Below are positions 23,826-32,734 of a stretch of 64,000 nucleotides of DNA, piece after piece. Both the position numbers and the translations under genes were made by a program. The DNA lies in contig NZ_JANTOO010000010.1 of assembly GCF_024753545.1 (NCBI RefSeq), forward strand, positions 62,001-126,000, written 5' to 3'. Position 1 is the stretch's first letter, and the number at the start of each line of letters is the position of its first letter. Origin of the DNA: Lysinibacillus pinottii. Lineage in GTDB: Bacteria > Bacillota > Bacilli > Bacillales_A > Planococcaceae. Below the pieces are notes generated by a model that searched no databases, was not told the DNA's origin, and saw nothing but the letters and a program-made list of their open reading frames with translations.

Positions 23826-24016
23826 GTGAATGATAAGAGATATTACAGATTAAACTTAGCGTTCATTTGTGTTGTTTCATACCTGAGATTCATAATCAGA
23901 TGGATTATAATAGGTTTGTAAATGGTTTTGGATATTGGGTGGGTTCATGTATGGTCCTCCTATTTTATTGTATAATAAATGGACATTTCTACAAGGATAC
24001 AGAGGGGGATACTACA
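23826..24016 (+). pseudogene. Possible frameshifted small membrane protein
   Basis: A GTG at 23826 follows AAAGGAG and opens NDKRYYRLNLAFICVVSYLRF, ending at TAA near 23920. The next frame continues with hydrophobic sequence (GFGYWVGSCMVLLFYCIINGHFY) up to the following gene. Joined by one frameshift it would be a membrane protein of about 60 residues. Weak evidence. Confidence 0.3.
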
Positions 24017-24538
24017 ATGTCATTGGAACTTCCGCGAAAAATACATATTATTGGCTCTGTTGGTAGTGGGAAAACAACATTAGCACGTTCATTATCCAAA
24101 ATGCTCCAGCTTTCTTTTCATGAATTAGACAATGTAGTTTGGATTCGTAACCAATCGGGGGATATTAGAAGGACGGAGCAAGAGAGACAGGAATATCTAC
24201 AATGTATTATCCAAACAGACGGGTGGATTATTGAAGGAATCCATCAGGAGGAATGGGTGGCACAAAGCTTTCAGCAAGCGGATTGTATTATCTTTCTAGA
24301 TACGCCTTATAAAATTCGTACTGCTCGGATTATAAAGAGGTTCGTCAAACAAAAAATAGGAATCGAAAAAGCCCATTATCAGCCAACTTTTTCGATTTTT
24401 TTTAAAATGTTTCGATGGAATAAACGTTTTGAAGAGGTGGGGAAGCCACAATTTTTTACAAAAAGGGAAGATCTATTAGATAAAGTATTATTAGTTCAGC
24501 ACCAAAAGGATGTAGACAATTATTTTCGTCAGTTTTAA
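24017..24538 (+). CDS. P-loop NTPase, adenylate-kinase-like (DNA topology modulation protein/FlaR type)
   Basis: The ATG at 24017 is preceded by AGAGGGGG, so I do not use the longer upstream frame; 173 residues. Walker A is GSVGSGKTTLA. LQLSFHELDNVVWIRN and GWIIEGIHQEEWVAQSFQQADCIIFLDTP are characteristic of the FlaR/topology-modulation-like small kinases. The LID region is basic (RIIKRFVKQKIG). The cellular substrate is unknown. Confidence 0.85.
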   Translation: MSLELPRKIHIIGSVGSGKTTLARSLSKMLQLSFHELDNVVWIRNQSGDIRRTEQERQEYLQCIIQTDGWIIEGIHQEEWVAQSFQQADCIIFLDTPYKIRTARIIKRFVKQKIGIEKAHYQPTFSIFFKMFRWNKRFEEVGKPQFFTKREDLLDKVLLVQHQKDVDNYFRQF

Positions 24539-24546
24539 TCAATAAA

Positions 24547-24574
24547 AAGCGTATTCCGATGAGTGGATACGCTT
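24547..24574. terminator. Convergent terminator
   Basis: AAGCGTAT / ATACGCTT stem between the P-loop gene and the Ku gene. Confidence 0.65.
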
Positions 24575-24579
24575 CATTT

Positions 24580-25401
24580 TTAGGCATTTTTCTTTGTGCG
24601 TGTTGTACGCTTTCTTGTAGTAGGCTTTTTCGTTTTATCTAAGGATGCCTGTAGCGCAGTCATTAAATCTGTGACATTATCGGGAACTGGTCGTTGTTGA
24701 TCGTTCGTAGCTACCGTATTGGTTGCTTTTTTCTCTTCGATTAAGTCCAGCAATGCATTCCGATAATCGTCTGTATATTTCTCTGGGTTAAATGTGGTCG
24801 TTAATTGGTCGACCAGCATCAGAGCTGTCTCTAACTCCTTTGGTACAACGTCCTGCTCACTTGGAATATTCGGGACATCCCCGACACTCCTCACCTCATC
24901 AGGATAATGAATGGTCTCCATCACGAGTGCATTTTGATACACTCGCACAACAGCAAGCTGTTCTTTTGAACGAATAATGATTTTAGCAATGCCAATTTTG
25001 CCAGATTGCTCTAATGTTTTACGCAATAATGAATAGGCTTTAGCACCAGTAGAATCAGGGGATAGGAAATAGGTGCGTTCAAAATAAATCGGATCGATTT
25101 CCGTCAATTGTACAAAATCAATAATTTCTACGGCTTTATCTTCATTTTCTTTCCGTAAGTTTTCTAAATCCGCTTGATCCAGTACGACAAATTTATTTTT
25201 TGTATATTCATAAGCTTTTACAATGTCCTCATCTTTTACTTCTTGATTGCACCCCTCGCAAACCTTTTTATAGCTAATCGGTGTATGGCATTCCTTATGG
25301 AGCTGTCGCAGTTTAATATCTTTATTTTCCGTAGCGGCATGAAGCTTTACTGGGATATTGACAAGTCCAAAGGAAATGCTTCCTTTCCATACTGTATGCA
25401 T
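24580..25401 (-). CDS. ku: Non-homologous end-joining protein Ku
   Basis: 273 residues, the usual size of bacterial Ku. It opens HTVWKGSISFGLVNIPVKLHAATENKDI and continues LRQLHKECHTPISYKKVCEGCNQEV, then VVLDQADLENLR, the ring-forming core, and a Lys/Thr-rich C terminus (KPTTRKRTTRTKK) like the DNA-binding tail of other Ku proteins. Homodimeric Ku loads on double-strand ends and recruits LigD. It is divergent from ligD with 107 bases between the starts. In B. subtilis this pair protects germinating spores; a similar role is inferred. Confidence 0.96.
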   Translation of the reverse strand: MHTVWKGSISFGLVNIPVKLHAATENKDIKLRQLHKECHTPISYKKVCEGCNQEVKDEDIVKAYEYTKNKFVVLDQADLENLRKENEDKAVEIIDFVQLTEIDPIYFERTYFLSPDSTGAKAYSLLRKTLEQSGKIGIAKIIIRSKEQLAVVRVYQNALVMETIHYPDEVRSVGDVPNIPSEQDVVPKELETALMLVDQLTTTFNPEKYTDDYRNALLDLIEEKKATNTVATNDQQRPVPDNVTDLMTALQASLDKTKKPTTRKRTTRTKKNA

Positions 25402-25508
25402 ACAAATGTCACCTCTTTTTCTTACTATGATATTTTTTGCAGTATTTTATGTATTGTAAATCGAAATCATCAAACACTGTAGATAAAAAGCAAGGTAGGT
25501 ATTGTGAC

Positions 25509-27326
25509 ATGAAACCAATGCTTTTAACGGAAGCAAATGAAATTCCAATAGGGGATGACTGGCTTTATGAAACGAAATATGATGGCTTTCGATGCCTCTT
25601 AATATGGGATGAGCAACCGATACTTATTAGTAGGAACGGGCGCAATTTAAATCATTCGTTTCCTGAAATTATAGATTATTGTCACCAAATACATGCTTCA
25701 GTGAAAGCATTTTTACCACTCATTTTTGATGGGGAGCTTGTGTATTTAAGCAATCCATATAAAAGTGAATTTTCTGTTGTCCAGCAAAGAGGGAGAATGC
25801 AAAATCAAGATGTCATTGCAAAGCATGCTCAAGCCTTCCCCATGAGGCTTCTCGTGTTTGATATGTTAATGATCAAAGGGGAATCGTTTAGCAACCGTTA
25901 TTTAAAAACTCGTAAAGAGCAATTGGCAAAGCTAGCAGCAAAGGTAAAGCTTCCCAATGTAGATGATCAAGATGGAAAGGTCATACAAATTGTGCAGGCT
26001 AAGGAGGAAAGTAATATTTTATGGCAGGCGATTAAGGTCTACAATGGGGAGGGCATGGTTGCCAAGAAGAAAACTAGTAAATGGCTGGATAACACACGCT
26101 CAAGCCATTGGTTGAAAATTAAAAACTGGCGTTATGTGACAGTCATTGTGACGCAATATGATCATAGTAATGGCTATTTCCAAGGTTCCATTTATGACGG
26201 AGGAAATTTACGAGAGGTTGTTACATTTAAACATGGCATGAAGGAGGAAGAGCATCAAACACTCGTTGCTTTTTTTCAGGCTCAAGGGCAACGTAAGAAA
26301 GAATTGTGGGAGTTAGAGCCTTCTATTTGTGTTGATATTGCCTGCATAGATTTTGATGGTAGTAAGCTCCGAGAACCAAAATTTCATGCCTTTCGATTGG
26401 AATTAACACCAGATATTTGCCAATGGCAGCATATGCAGCGACAGCTGTTTCCTATTCCTGAAACAGTTCCTATAACACATCCTGATAAACCTGTATGGCC
26501 AGAAATAGGTGTAACAAAGGATCATTATTTATCGTACTTACAAAGTGTTTCGCCCTATTTATTGCCATTTCTTCAAGATCGCCCATTAACTTTAATACGC
26601 TATCCACATGGTGTTCCTGGGGAAAGCTTTTATCAAAAAAGTAGACCAGATAAATTACCTGATTTTGTAGGCACAGCGATGATGGATGAGATTGATTATA
26701 TGGTCTGTAATAATCTTGAAACATTGTTATGGCTGGGCAATCAATTAGCATTAGAGTGGCATATTCCATTTCAAACACGACAAACTATGAATCCGACAGA
26801 GATTGTCTTCGATTTAGATCCCCCTTCAACGGACCATTTTTCTTTGGCGATTGCAGGGGCACTAGATTTAAAAGGAATTATTGATTATTTTCAGCTACAA
26901 TCATTTGTCAAAACTTCAGGCGGGAAAGGGTTACAGCTCTATATCCCGTTACCAGCAAATAAATTTACCTATGAGGAGGTTCGCGTTTTTACTGAATTTG
27001 CTTGTCGTTTTTTATGCCAACAAAAGCCACATTTATATACAATCGAGCGATTAAAAAAAAATCGCCATAATAAATTATATTTAGATTATGTGCAGCATGC
27101 TGAAGGTAAGACGATAATTGCCCCTTATTCCACTCGTGGAAATGAATTAGGCTTAGTCGCAACGCCACTCCATTGGGAAGAGGTTAATGACGATTTAAAA
27201 CCCTATTATTTTTCGATTCCTGCTGTTATGGAGCGAATGAAGAAAATAAGCAATCCTTTTAAATACTTTCGAGAAGTAGGGGAACAACAGGACTTTCAAG
27301 CAGTTTTAGATCGTATAAATGAATAA
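25509..27326 (+). CDS. ligD: Multifunctional DNA ligase D (ligase-polymerase)
   Basis: I start at the ATG 25509 (MKPMLLTEA), giving 605 residues. The ATP-dependent ligase domain is N-terminal, with the adenylated Lys23 in KYDGFR, ISRNGRNLN, DGELVYL, GEGMVAKK and SHWLKIKNWR. The primase-like polymerase domain follows from about residue 325 (KPVWPEIGVTKDHYLSYLQSV), with the catalytic Asp pair FDLDPP near residues 435-437 and VKTSGGKGLQLYIP. No phosphoesterase domain is present, as is usual in Bacillales. It works with Ku in end joining. Confidence 0.96.
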   Translation: MKPMLLTEANEIPIGDDWLYETKYDGFRCLLIWDEQPILISRNGRNLNHSFPEIIDYCHQIHASVKAFLPLIFDGELVYLSNPYKSEFSVVQQRGRMQNQDVIAKHAQAFPMRLLVFDMLMIKGESFSNRYLKTRKEQLAKLAAKVKLPNVDDQDGKVIQIVQAKEESNILWQAIKVYNGEGMVAKKKTSKWLDNTRSSHWLKIKNWRYVTVIVTQYDHSNGYFQGSIYDGGNLREVVTFKHGMKEEEHQTLVAFFQAQGQRKKELWELEPSICVDIACIDFDGSKLREPKFHAFRLELTPDICQWQHMQRQLFPIPETVPITHPDKPVWPEIGVTKDHYLSYLQSVSPYLLPFLQDRPLTLIRYPHGVPGESFYQKSRPDKLPDFVGTAMMDEIDYMVCNNLETLLWLGNQLALEWHIPFQTRQTMNPTEIVFDLDPPSTDHFSLAIAGALDLKGIIDYFQLQSFVKTSGGKGLQLYIPLPANKFTYEEVRVFTEFACRFLCQQKPHLYTIERLKKNRHNKLYLDYVQHAEGKTIIAPYSTRGNELGLVATPLHWEEVNDDLKPYYFSIPAVMERMKKISNPFKYFREVGEQQDFQAVLDRINE

Positions 27327-27335
27327 TGCTCATCA

Positions 27336-27373
27336 GGTCAAGAAGTATTGTAAGCTACTTCTTGACCCTTTTT
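27336..27373. terminator. Convergent terminator
   Basis: GGTCAAGAAGTA / TACTTCTTGACC perfect 12-bp stem followed by CTTTTT, between ligD and the MBL hydrolase gene. Confidence 0.85.
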
Positions 27374-27377
27374 ATGA

Positions 27378-28340
27378 TTAAAGTGTAACCTGTGCTTTCA
27401 CTTTTTCTAAATAATCCAATATTCCCATCGCTGACACAATCGTATCGAATGGAATGGTTTGATAGACGGGGTGGTCGGGTGATAGACCATTTGCTTGTAA
27501 GTAGCTAAATAACAGCTCCTTTAATCGAGCATCTAAATCGCGAATTTGTTCCTGGAGCTGGCTGGATGCTCCTTGTGCTTTACGGCCTTCTTCTAAAAAA
27601 AGAGGTGTCCAATAACGTACTTGACGATAGGCCTCTGCTGGGTTTTTATAAGCTCCATAATGGCCAAAATATAATTCGCTTGCCTGTAGCTTTTCGTACA
27701 ATTGAATGGAATGCTCCATCGTTTCAGGATTGTATTGATTTGGGGAAGTGGAAGGTATGATTAGATCAATTGCTTCACCGTCCATTTCTGGGTAACGTAC
27801 ACCTGTTGTATCCCCAACAAAAAGACCGTTAGTAGCGGAATAAAGCATAGAAACATGATGTTTTGCATGGCCCTCTGTATGATAAAACGTTAAATGATGT
27901 TGTCCTAAATGGAGTTGTTGTTCATGACTTACTTCTATAATTCGGGCTGCATCGATCGGCACAATCGGATGAAAAAGGCGGTCAAATTCGGTCCCATAAA
28001 CGCCTTTAGCGCTGGAAATGAGTCTGCCCGGATCGATCATATGGGCCGACCCTCTAGGATGAACAACTAATTTAGCATGAGGGCAGCTCTGTAAAAATAA
28101 GCCTGCACCACCGGCATGGTCTAAATGAATATGTGTCACAATGACGTAGTGAATATCCTCTAAAGCGATATTTAATTCCTTTAATCCTTCCATAATGTAT
28201 GGAACGGATGGACTAGCAGACGTTTCAATTAAGGTTATTTTTTCATCAATTAATAGATAGGAGCTTGTTCGTTGCTCTCTATTTAGATCATGCGTATCAA
28301 TACAATAAAAATTTGCGGCGATTTGTTGGACTCTGCTCAA
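27378..28340 (-). CDS. Metallo-beta-lactamase-fold hydrolase
   Basis: 320 residues. The metal motif is THIHLDHAGG (about residues 69-78), preceded by IHYVIV. Later ligands are HTEGHAKHHVSM (third His) and VGDTTGVRYP (bridging Asp). GHYGAY near residue 225 supplies the last His. A helical C-terminal part (SQLQEQIRDLDARLKELLFSYL) is present. Substrate unknown; the closest resemblance is to the glyoxalase II-like/flavoprotein-free MBL group. It is monocistronic. Confidence 0.9.
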   Translation of the reverse strand: MSRVQQIAANFYCIDTHDLNREQRTSSYLLIDEKITLIETSASPSVPYIMEGLKELNIALEDIHYVIVTHIHLDHAGGAGLFLQSCPHAKLVVHPRGSAHMIDPGRLISSAKGVYGTEFDRLFHPIVPIDAARIIEVSHEQQLHLGQHHLTFYHTEGHAKHHVSMLYSATNGLFVGDTTGVRYPEMDGEAIDLIIPSTSPNQYNPETMEHSIQLYEKLQASELYFGHYGAYKNPAEAYRQVRYWTPLFLEEGRKAQGASSQLQEQIRDLDARLKELLFSYLQANGLSPDHPVYQTIPFDTIVSAMGILDYLEKVKAQVTL

Positions 28341-28476
28341 AAGAATTCCCCCTTTAATTTCAATAATGTGAAGTATATGCTCTAAAAGTCGATTTTTAGC
28401 TACAAAAAGTAGTAGTTATACTATATAATAATAGAAAATCAAACTGAATGTCCATTCATTTTTTAGGGGGATCATT

Positions 28477-29952
28477 ATGGAGAACAAAATTCGTTATGAT
28501 ACAAGGAAAGTGCACCGAGTTAATTTGGCAATAATATCGATTTTAGCCATTCTAATTTGTGGACCTATGATTATATCAAAAGGAATACTATTTTTATTTG
28601 TCGGACTAGCCGTTATCGCTTTAGCTATATGCAATTATTTTTTGCCGATAAAAGCTTATGTAAAAGGGTTTATCTTTGGTCTTATTCCATCAAGTATAGT
28701 GTTTACATTATTTTTGCTAGATAGTTTTTCATTGAATAAACATTATATTTTGCTGTGCACCATTGCCATTATCGCGCTTTATTTTAAAAAGGAATTAATT
28801 GTGTTTTTTGGGTTGCTAACTAACATTAGCTTTATCATTTTATATTTGGTCAATTCTTCATCTTTATTAGGGCCCTTTGATGACATCATTGTTTTCATCA
28901 CTCTTCTAGCGATTATGAACGGTGTCATTATTGCTTTTTATTTACTTGCTAAATGGGGGAATGAGCTTATTAAACATGCTGAAATTCAGCAAAATGAAGT
29001 CCAAGCTTCTTTCAATCAATTACAAAATACATTCCAGGAAATCGAGAAAAGCAGTCAGGCTTTGGACGAACATGTGACGCAATTCCAGCAAACCATGCAA
29101 AGTATTTCTGGCTCTAGTAAACAAATATTATTAGCCACTGAGGATATTTCTGCCAGTATTCAGCAAGAGGCTTCTAGTTTGCAAATGATTCATGTCACTA
29201 TGAGTGATTCTGTTCATTTTGTAAATGAAACGTTGACGATTTCAAAGGACACAGTGGAGAAATCTACTGAACTTCAGCAAGAGGTTTTGGCAGGATGGGC
29301 TAAAATGCAGGACGCGATGGCTCAAATGAGCGTGATGAGTCATGCCATGAGCTCAACCGGAGAAACCGTCAACGAGCTTCAATTCAGTTTGCAAACGGTG
29401 GATAGCTTGCTACAGGGGATCACACATATTGCGCAGCAGACAAATTTATTGGCACTAAATGCAGCCATTGAAGCTGCTAGGGCGGGGGAACATGGTAAGG
29501 GATTTGCTATTGTAGCGGAAGAGGTACGAAAGCTAGCGGAGGAAAGTGCTGCCATTACGGTCAGTATTACGAATGTGACGAAAACGTTGTTTGAGAAAGC
29601 GACGGAGGCTCATCAACGTTCTGATGATGGTGAAAAAGCATTACAGCACGGGGAACAGCTTTTACAGGATGTCAGTTATTTCTTTAATAGTTTAAAGGAA
29701 TCATTTACGCAAACGAATACAGACTTGACAAGGGGGATGCACGAATTAAGCAGTGCCATCTTACAATTTGAGGCAATCCAATCTCAAATTGAAAAGCTGA
29801 ATAAAATGACAGAGCAAAATGCATCATCAACAGGTGATATAGTGCATTCAGTGGAGGACGAAAATAAGCTCTTAGTGAAGATGACGGATACGACAAATCG
29901 TATTCAGACTTTAAGCGATACATTAAAATCATTGGTTATGGCAAAGATTTGA
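28477..29952 (+). CDS. Methyl-accepting chemotaxis protein with polytopic membrane domain
   Basis: 491 residues. The N-terminal 165 residues contain about six membrane helices and no sizeable extracellular sensor. No HAMP domain is evident. The cytoplasmic signalling domain follows, with coiled coil from about 170 and the hairpin tip LLALNAAIEAARAGEHGKGFAIVAEEVRKLAEES near residues 325-355. It should couple to CheA/CheW and sense something in or near the membrane. The ATG follows AGGGGGATC. It is a stand-alone gene. Confidence 0.93.
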   Translation: MENKIRYDTRKVHRVNLAIISILAILICGPMIISKGILFLFVGLAVIALAICNYFLPIKAYVKGFIFGLIPSSIVFTLFLLDSFSLNKHYILLCTIAIIALYFKKELIVFFGLLTNISFIILYLVNSSSLLGPFDDIIVFITLLAIMNGVIIAFYLLAKWGNELIKHAEIQQNEVQASFNQLQNTFQEIEKSSQALDEHVTQFQQTMQSISGSSKQILLATEDISASIQQEASSLQMIHVTMSDSVHFVNETLTISKDTVEKSTELQQEVLAGWAKMQDAMAQMSVMSHAMSSTGETVNELQFSLQTVDSLLQGITHIAQQTNLLALNAAIEAARAGEHGKGFAIVAEEVRKLAEESAAITVSITNVTKTLFEKATEAHQRSDDGEKALQHGEQLLQDVSYFFNSLKESFTQTNTDLTRGMHELSSAILQFEAIQSQIEKLNKMTEQNASSTGDIVHSVEDENKLLVKMTDTTNRIQTLSDTLKSLVMAKI

Positions 29953-30140
29953 AGGAGAGATTGAAATTGAAATAACTGGTAGGTTAAAATAACAGTATGA
30001 TTAAACATCTTAGATGGAGGGTATAGTGTTGTTAGTCATCTGAGATATCCGAAGGACAAATTAAAGTCATATGCATCGGTAGCTTGACCTACATAACGAT
30101 GTCCAGTTAAAAGGTGAAGTTGAAAGGGAGGAAGGATACC

Positions 30141-30614
30141 ATGAACATTCGTAGCTTACAGAGTGCAGATTATTATACTTTATTGCCAGTAATTAATGAG
30201 TGGTGGGGCGGAAGGAATATGTCAGATAAACTGCCTAAATTATTTTTCGATCACTTTACGAACACAAGCCTCATCATGGAAAAGGATGGCGAGATCATTG
30301 GTTTTCTTGTCGGTTTTTTATCACAATCCAACACAAATGAAGCGTTCATTCATTTTGTAGGGGTTCACCCTGATTATAGAAAACAGAATATTGCAAAAAG
30401 GTTATATGATGTATTCTTTCATGTGGTGAAACAGTATCACCGTAATATCGTTAAGTGTGTTACATCCCCTATAAATGAAGTGTCCATTGCCTTTCACAAA
30501 AATTTGGGATTTAGAATGGAGAAAGGTGACAAGGTGATGGATAATATGTCTATCCATAGTGATTATAGCGGCGAAAATCAAGACCGTGTGTTATTTTATA
30601 AAATTCTATCGTAA
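30141..30614 (+). CDS. GNAT-family N-acetyltransferase
   Basis: The ATG at 30141 follows GGGAGGAAGG; 157 residues. The acetyl-CoA motif A is FIHFVGVHPDYRKQNIAKRLYDVFF. The N-terminal part IRSLQSADYYTLLPVINEWWGGR and the terminal NLGFRMEKGDK complete the fold. Substrate unknown. Confidence 0.87.
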   Translation: MNIRSLQSADYYTLLPVINEWWGGRNMSDKLPKLFFDHFTNTSLIMEKDGEIIGFLVGFLSQSNTNEAFIHFVGVHPDYRKQNIAKRLYDVFFHVVKQYHRNIVKCVTSPINEVSIAFHKNLGFRMEKGDKVMDNMSIHSDYSGENQDRVLFYKILS

Positions 30615-30660
30615 TTTCCTTGAATGACCTTGCATATAGTCCCCAATAAGGGGGCTATAG

Positions 30661-31320
30661 ATGTTTATCCAAAAACTATTTACCTTATGGTTTCTTATTT
30701 CCATCATTGTTAGTGTCGTCTTTTTCTTTTTTTCCCATACGCCTATTCAAAATGCTGAGAAATCAAATGTGTCTCTATCGCAACCTAGCAACGATGAACT
30801 ATTAGGTTATATGCAACATTATCAATTTCTTATTAGTGATATTGTCATAGCCCTGCAAAAAGAATCTTATAGCTTTCAATTAGACTATGCTGTCCTGCCA
30901 AATGGGAAAATGGAGCTCCTTGTGTCTATACCTGAAACAATCAATCAGCTGTCCAAACAAAAAATAGAGGAAACGATGCTTGATTGTATTCAAAAAAATG
31001 ATTTAAACCCGATATCGTTTCAAATAACAATTAAAAATCTTTATGATCCTGTAGCCACTGACTCGACCAGGCTTAGCTATAATGATGTTATGGCTCATTT
31101 ATTTGAAACGATGACTGCACAACATGTTGGTGTCTTCAGTATCGACCACACGATGACATCAGAACATGTCCACATCATCATCAATTTAACAGAAGAGAAG
31201 GATGATGTAATTCAAAAGGAAGTTCGACAAGTAGCCGAGGATGTTATAAAGCAGCATCAATTTGATATACAGCAATTCTATATTGAAATACAAAATAAAA
31301 TGTTTGCGTACCATAAATGA
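30661..31320 (+). CDS. Membrane-anchored hypothetical protein
   Basis: 219 residues. A single N-terminal membrane helix (residues 5-25, FTLWFLISIIVSVVFFFFSH) is followed by a soluble extracytoplasmic part with two similar alpha/beta sections: MELLVSIPETINQLSKQKIEETMLDCI and VHIIINLTEEKDDVIQKEVRQVAEDVI. The duplicated pattern suggests two repeats of one fold. AAGGGGGCT precedes the ATG. Family not recognised. Confidence 0.7.
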   Translation: MFIQKLFTLWFLISIIVSVVFFFFSHTPIQNAEKSNVSLSQPSNDELLGYMQHYQFLISDIVIALQKESYSFQLDYAVLPNGKMELLVSIPETINQLSKQKIEETMLDCIQKNDLNPISFQITIKNLYDPVATDSTRLSYNDVMAHLFETMTAQHVGVFSIDHTMTSEHVHIIINLTEEKDDVIQKEVRQVAEDVIKQHQFDIQQFYIEIQNKMFAYHK

Positions 31321-32059
31321 ATAAGGAGATGTGTGCTTCGAGCGCTCATATTCAAATGCCTAGCCTTTGTAGCAAGAAAAGGGATATACCCTTGCCATCG
31401 TAACAGGTGTAAAAAGCATCCTAAAGATTTAGGAGCTGCATTTGTAGAAAATCAGCGGTTGATAGTATACATATTTTTTCACGCACTAGCAAGTATATCA
31501 AAATAGCATTTAAGTAGTAAAAGGAGACAACGTTTACTGTCTCTTCCTCTACGAAAGCACCTCGCTAATTGAAGAAGAACAGCGACGTTTATTAAACAAT
31601 CGCGCTCGTTGTCTTAATTAGGGACTGTCACCAAAATGAATTATTTATTCTCGACCTATCTACAATGCATCCATTTTTACATAAACAGAAAAACACCACA
31701 AGTTAATAACATACTTATTAATCCCACACCTCGGCCCCTATTATCCACCAAACAACGGATTTAGTGGATGTCTCTTTTCCTTCTTTCCTCTATGCTTTTT
31801 TTCATTGACATAAGGACAAAAAGTCCAGCTACGATTAAACCAACTGATATCCAAAGTAACAATTTCATTTTAACATCTCATTTTTTATAGTTTGCTATCT
31901 ACGAATGGCACCAAATATAGATGTTATTTTTCTAGATAATAAAAGTTCCCTTTCTTTATAGCACCATTAACGGATCAAGCACGAAATTAACACTCAATTG
32001 ACTACAGATAGAATTTAAGAGAGAATATATAAAGAATGCTGAAAGAAAGGAGGATTTCT
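31321..32059. other. Mostly non-coding stretch with scraps and one tiny gene
   Basis: Apart from the 35-residue gene at 31761-31868, I see only weak signals: a 57-codon frame from the GTG at 31333 with a possible AAGGAG site, and a 32-codon scrap at about 31525-31620 (residues STSLIEEEQRRLLNNRARCLN) without a start. The latter looks like the end of a lost gene. Confidence 0.4.
31761..31868 (-). CDS. Very small membrane protein
   Basis: A 35-residue frame: one membrane helix (KLLLWISVGLIVAGLFVLMS) followed by a basic tail (KKSIEERRKRDIH). The ribosome site is weak (GAGATG). The positive-inside arrangement is typical of small inner-membrane proteins. No family recognised. Confidence 0.45.
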   Translation of the reverse strand: MKLLLWISVGLIVAGLFVLMSMKKSIEERRKRDIH

Positions 32060-32578
32060 GTGGAACATCGCTCACTAATTCTGCTTGGGTTATTAATGGG
32101 ACAAAGTCAACATGGATATCAAATTAATGAATTTATCGAAAGAAACTTAAGTACAGTTACAGATATGAAAAAGCCAACCGCTTATGCTACTCTGGATAGA
32201 CTAAATCAAAAGGGTTATATAGATATTCAATTAGTGCAAGAAGGAAATAGACCTACCCGAAAAGTGTACTCTATAAATGAAAGCGGCCGAACGTATTTTT
32301 ATCAATTATTATTGGATAATCTATCCTCTGCAGAAAGTGTTAATTATCAAGGAGATATTGGGTTAATGTTTATTGATTTCCTTCCTATGGATCAAGCAAT
32401 CCCGGCCTTGCAAGAACGATTAAAGAAAAACAAAAAACGCATAGATGTATTTAAGGAAACGCCGGCACATGGGATACGTACCGGTGTTAATCTAGCGGTC
32501 GAACATAAAATTATTATGCTAGAAGCAGAAATAGTCTTTCTTGAAAAAACTATTCAAAATTTTAATCATTCGGATTAA
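32060..32578 (+). CDS. PadR-family transcriptional regulator
   Basis: The GTG at 32060 follows AAAGGAGG; 172 residues. The PadR winged helix reads EHRSLILLGLLMGQSQHGYQINEF, then TDMKKPTAYATLDRLNQKGYI (recognition helix) and GNRPTRKVYSINESGRTYF (wing). A C-terminal helical dimerisation part contains AIPALQERLKKNKKRIDVFKE. It precedes, in the same direction, an ABC exporter operon whose promoter region holds two symmetric sites. It is therefore the probable repressor of that operon, perhaps sensing heme or another toxic compound. Confidence 0.9.
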   Translation: MEHRSLILLGLLMGQSQHGYQINEFIERNLSTVTDMKKPTAYATLDRLNQKGYIDIQLVQEGNRPTRKVYSINESGRTYFYQLLLDNLSSAESVNYQGDIGLMFIDFLPMDQAIPALQERLKKNKKRIDVFKETPAHGIRTGVNLAVEHKIIMLEAEIVFLEKTIQNFNHSD

Positions 32579-32594
32579 ATAGTATATCCACAAA

Positions 32595-32623
32595 AAAAGG
32601 AACCAAAGAGGGTTCCTTTTTTT
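32595..32623 (+). terminator. Terminator of the padR gene
   Basis: AAAAGGAACC / GGTTCCTTTT stem with T-run; it separates padR from the ABC operon. Confidence 0.8.
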
Positions 32624-32643
32624 ATTTGAGACAAAAATAAAAT

Positions 32644-32710
32644 TATATAGTCACGCTTGACTAATCAAAAAGAAACTATTAGAATTCAATTAGTCAAACG
32701 TGACTATATA
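32644..32710. promoter_or_regulatory. Twin palindromic operator of the ABC operon
   Basis: Two 22-base blocks (32644-32665 and 32689-32710) are inverted copies of one another with one mismatch pair. Each block is itself a dyad: AGTCACGCTTGACT and AGTCAAACGTGACT. Their centres are 45 bases apart, just upstream of the permease ribosome site. They are the likely binding sites of the PadR regulator. Confidence 0.7.
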
Positions 32711-32734
32711 TTAATGATAAAGGAGTGTCGTACA

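Noticed and set aside
23867..24016. N-terminal extension of the P-loop kinase
   Set aside because: The upstream part is hydrophobic and unlike the family; the ATG at 24017 has a strong ribosome site and gives the normal family length.
25402..25508. SigG-type promoters between ku and ligD
   Set aside because: Expected from B. subtilis, but I could not find -35/-10 pairs with acceptable spacing by eye.
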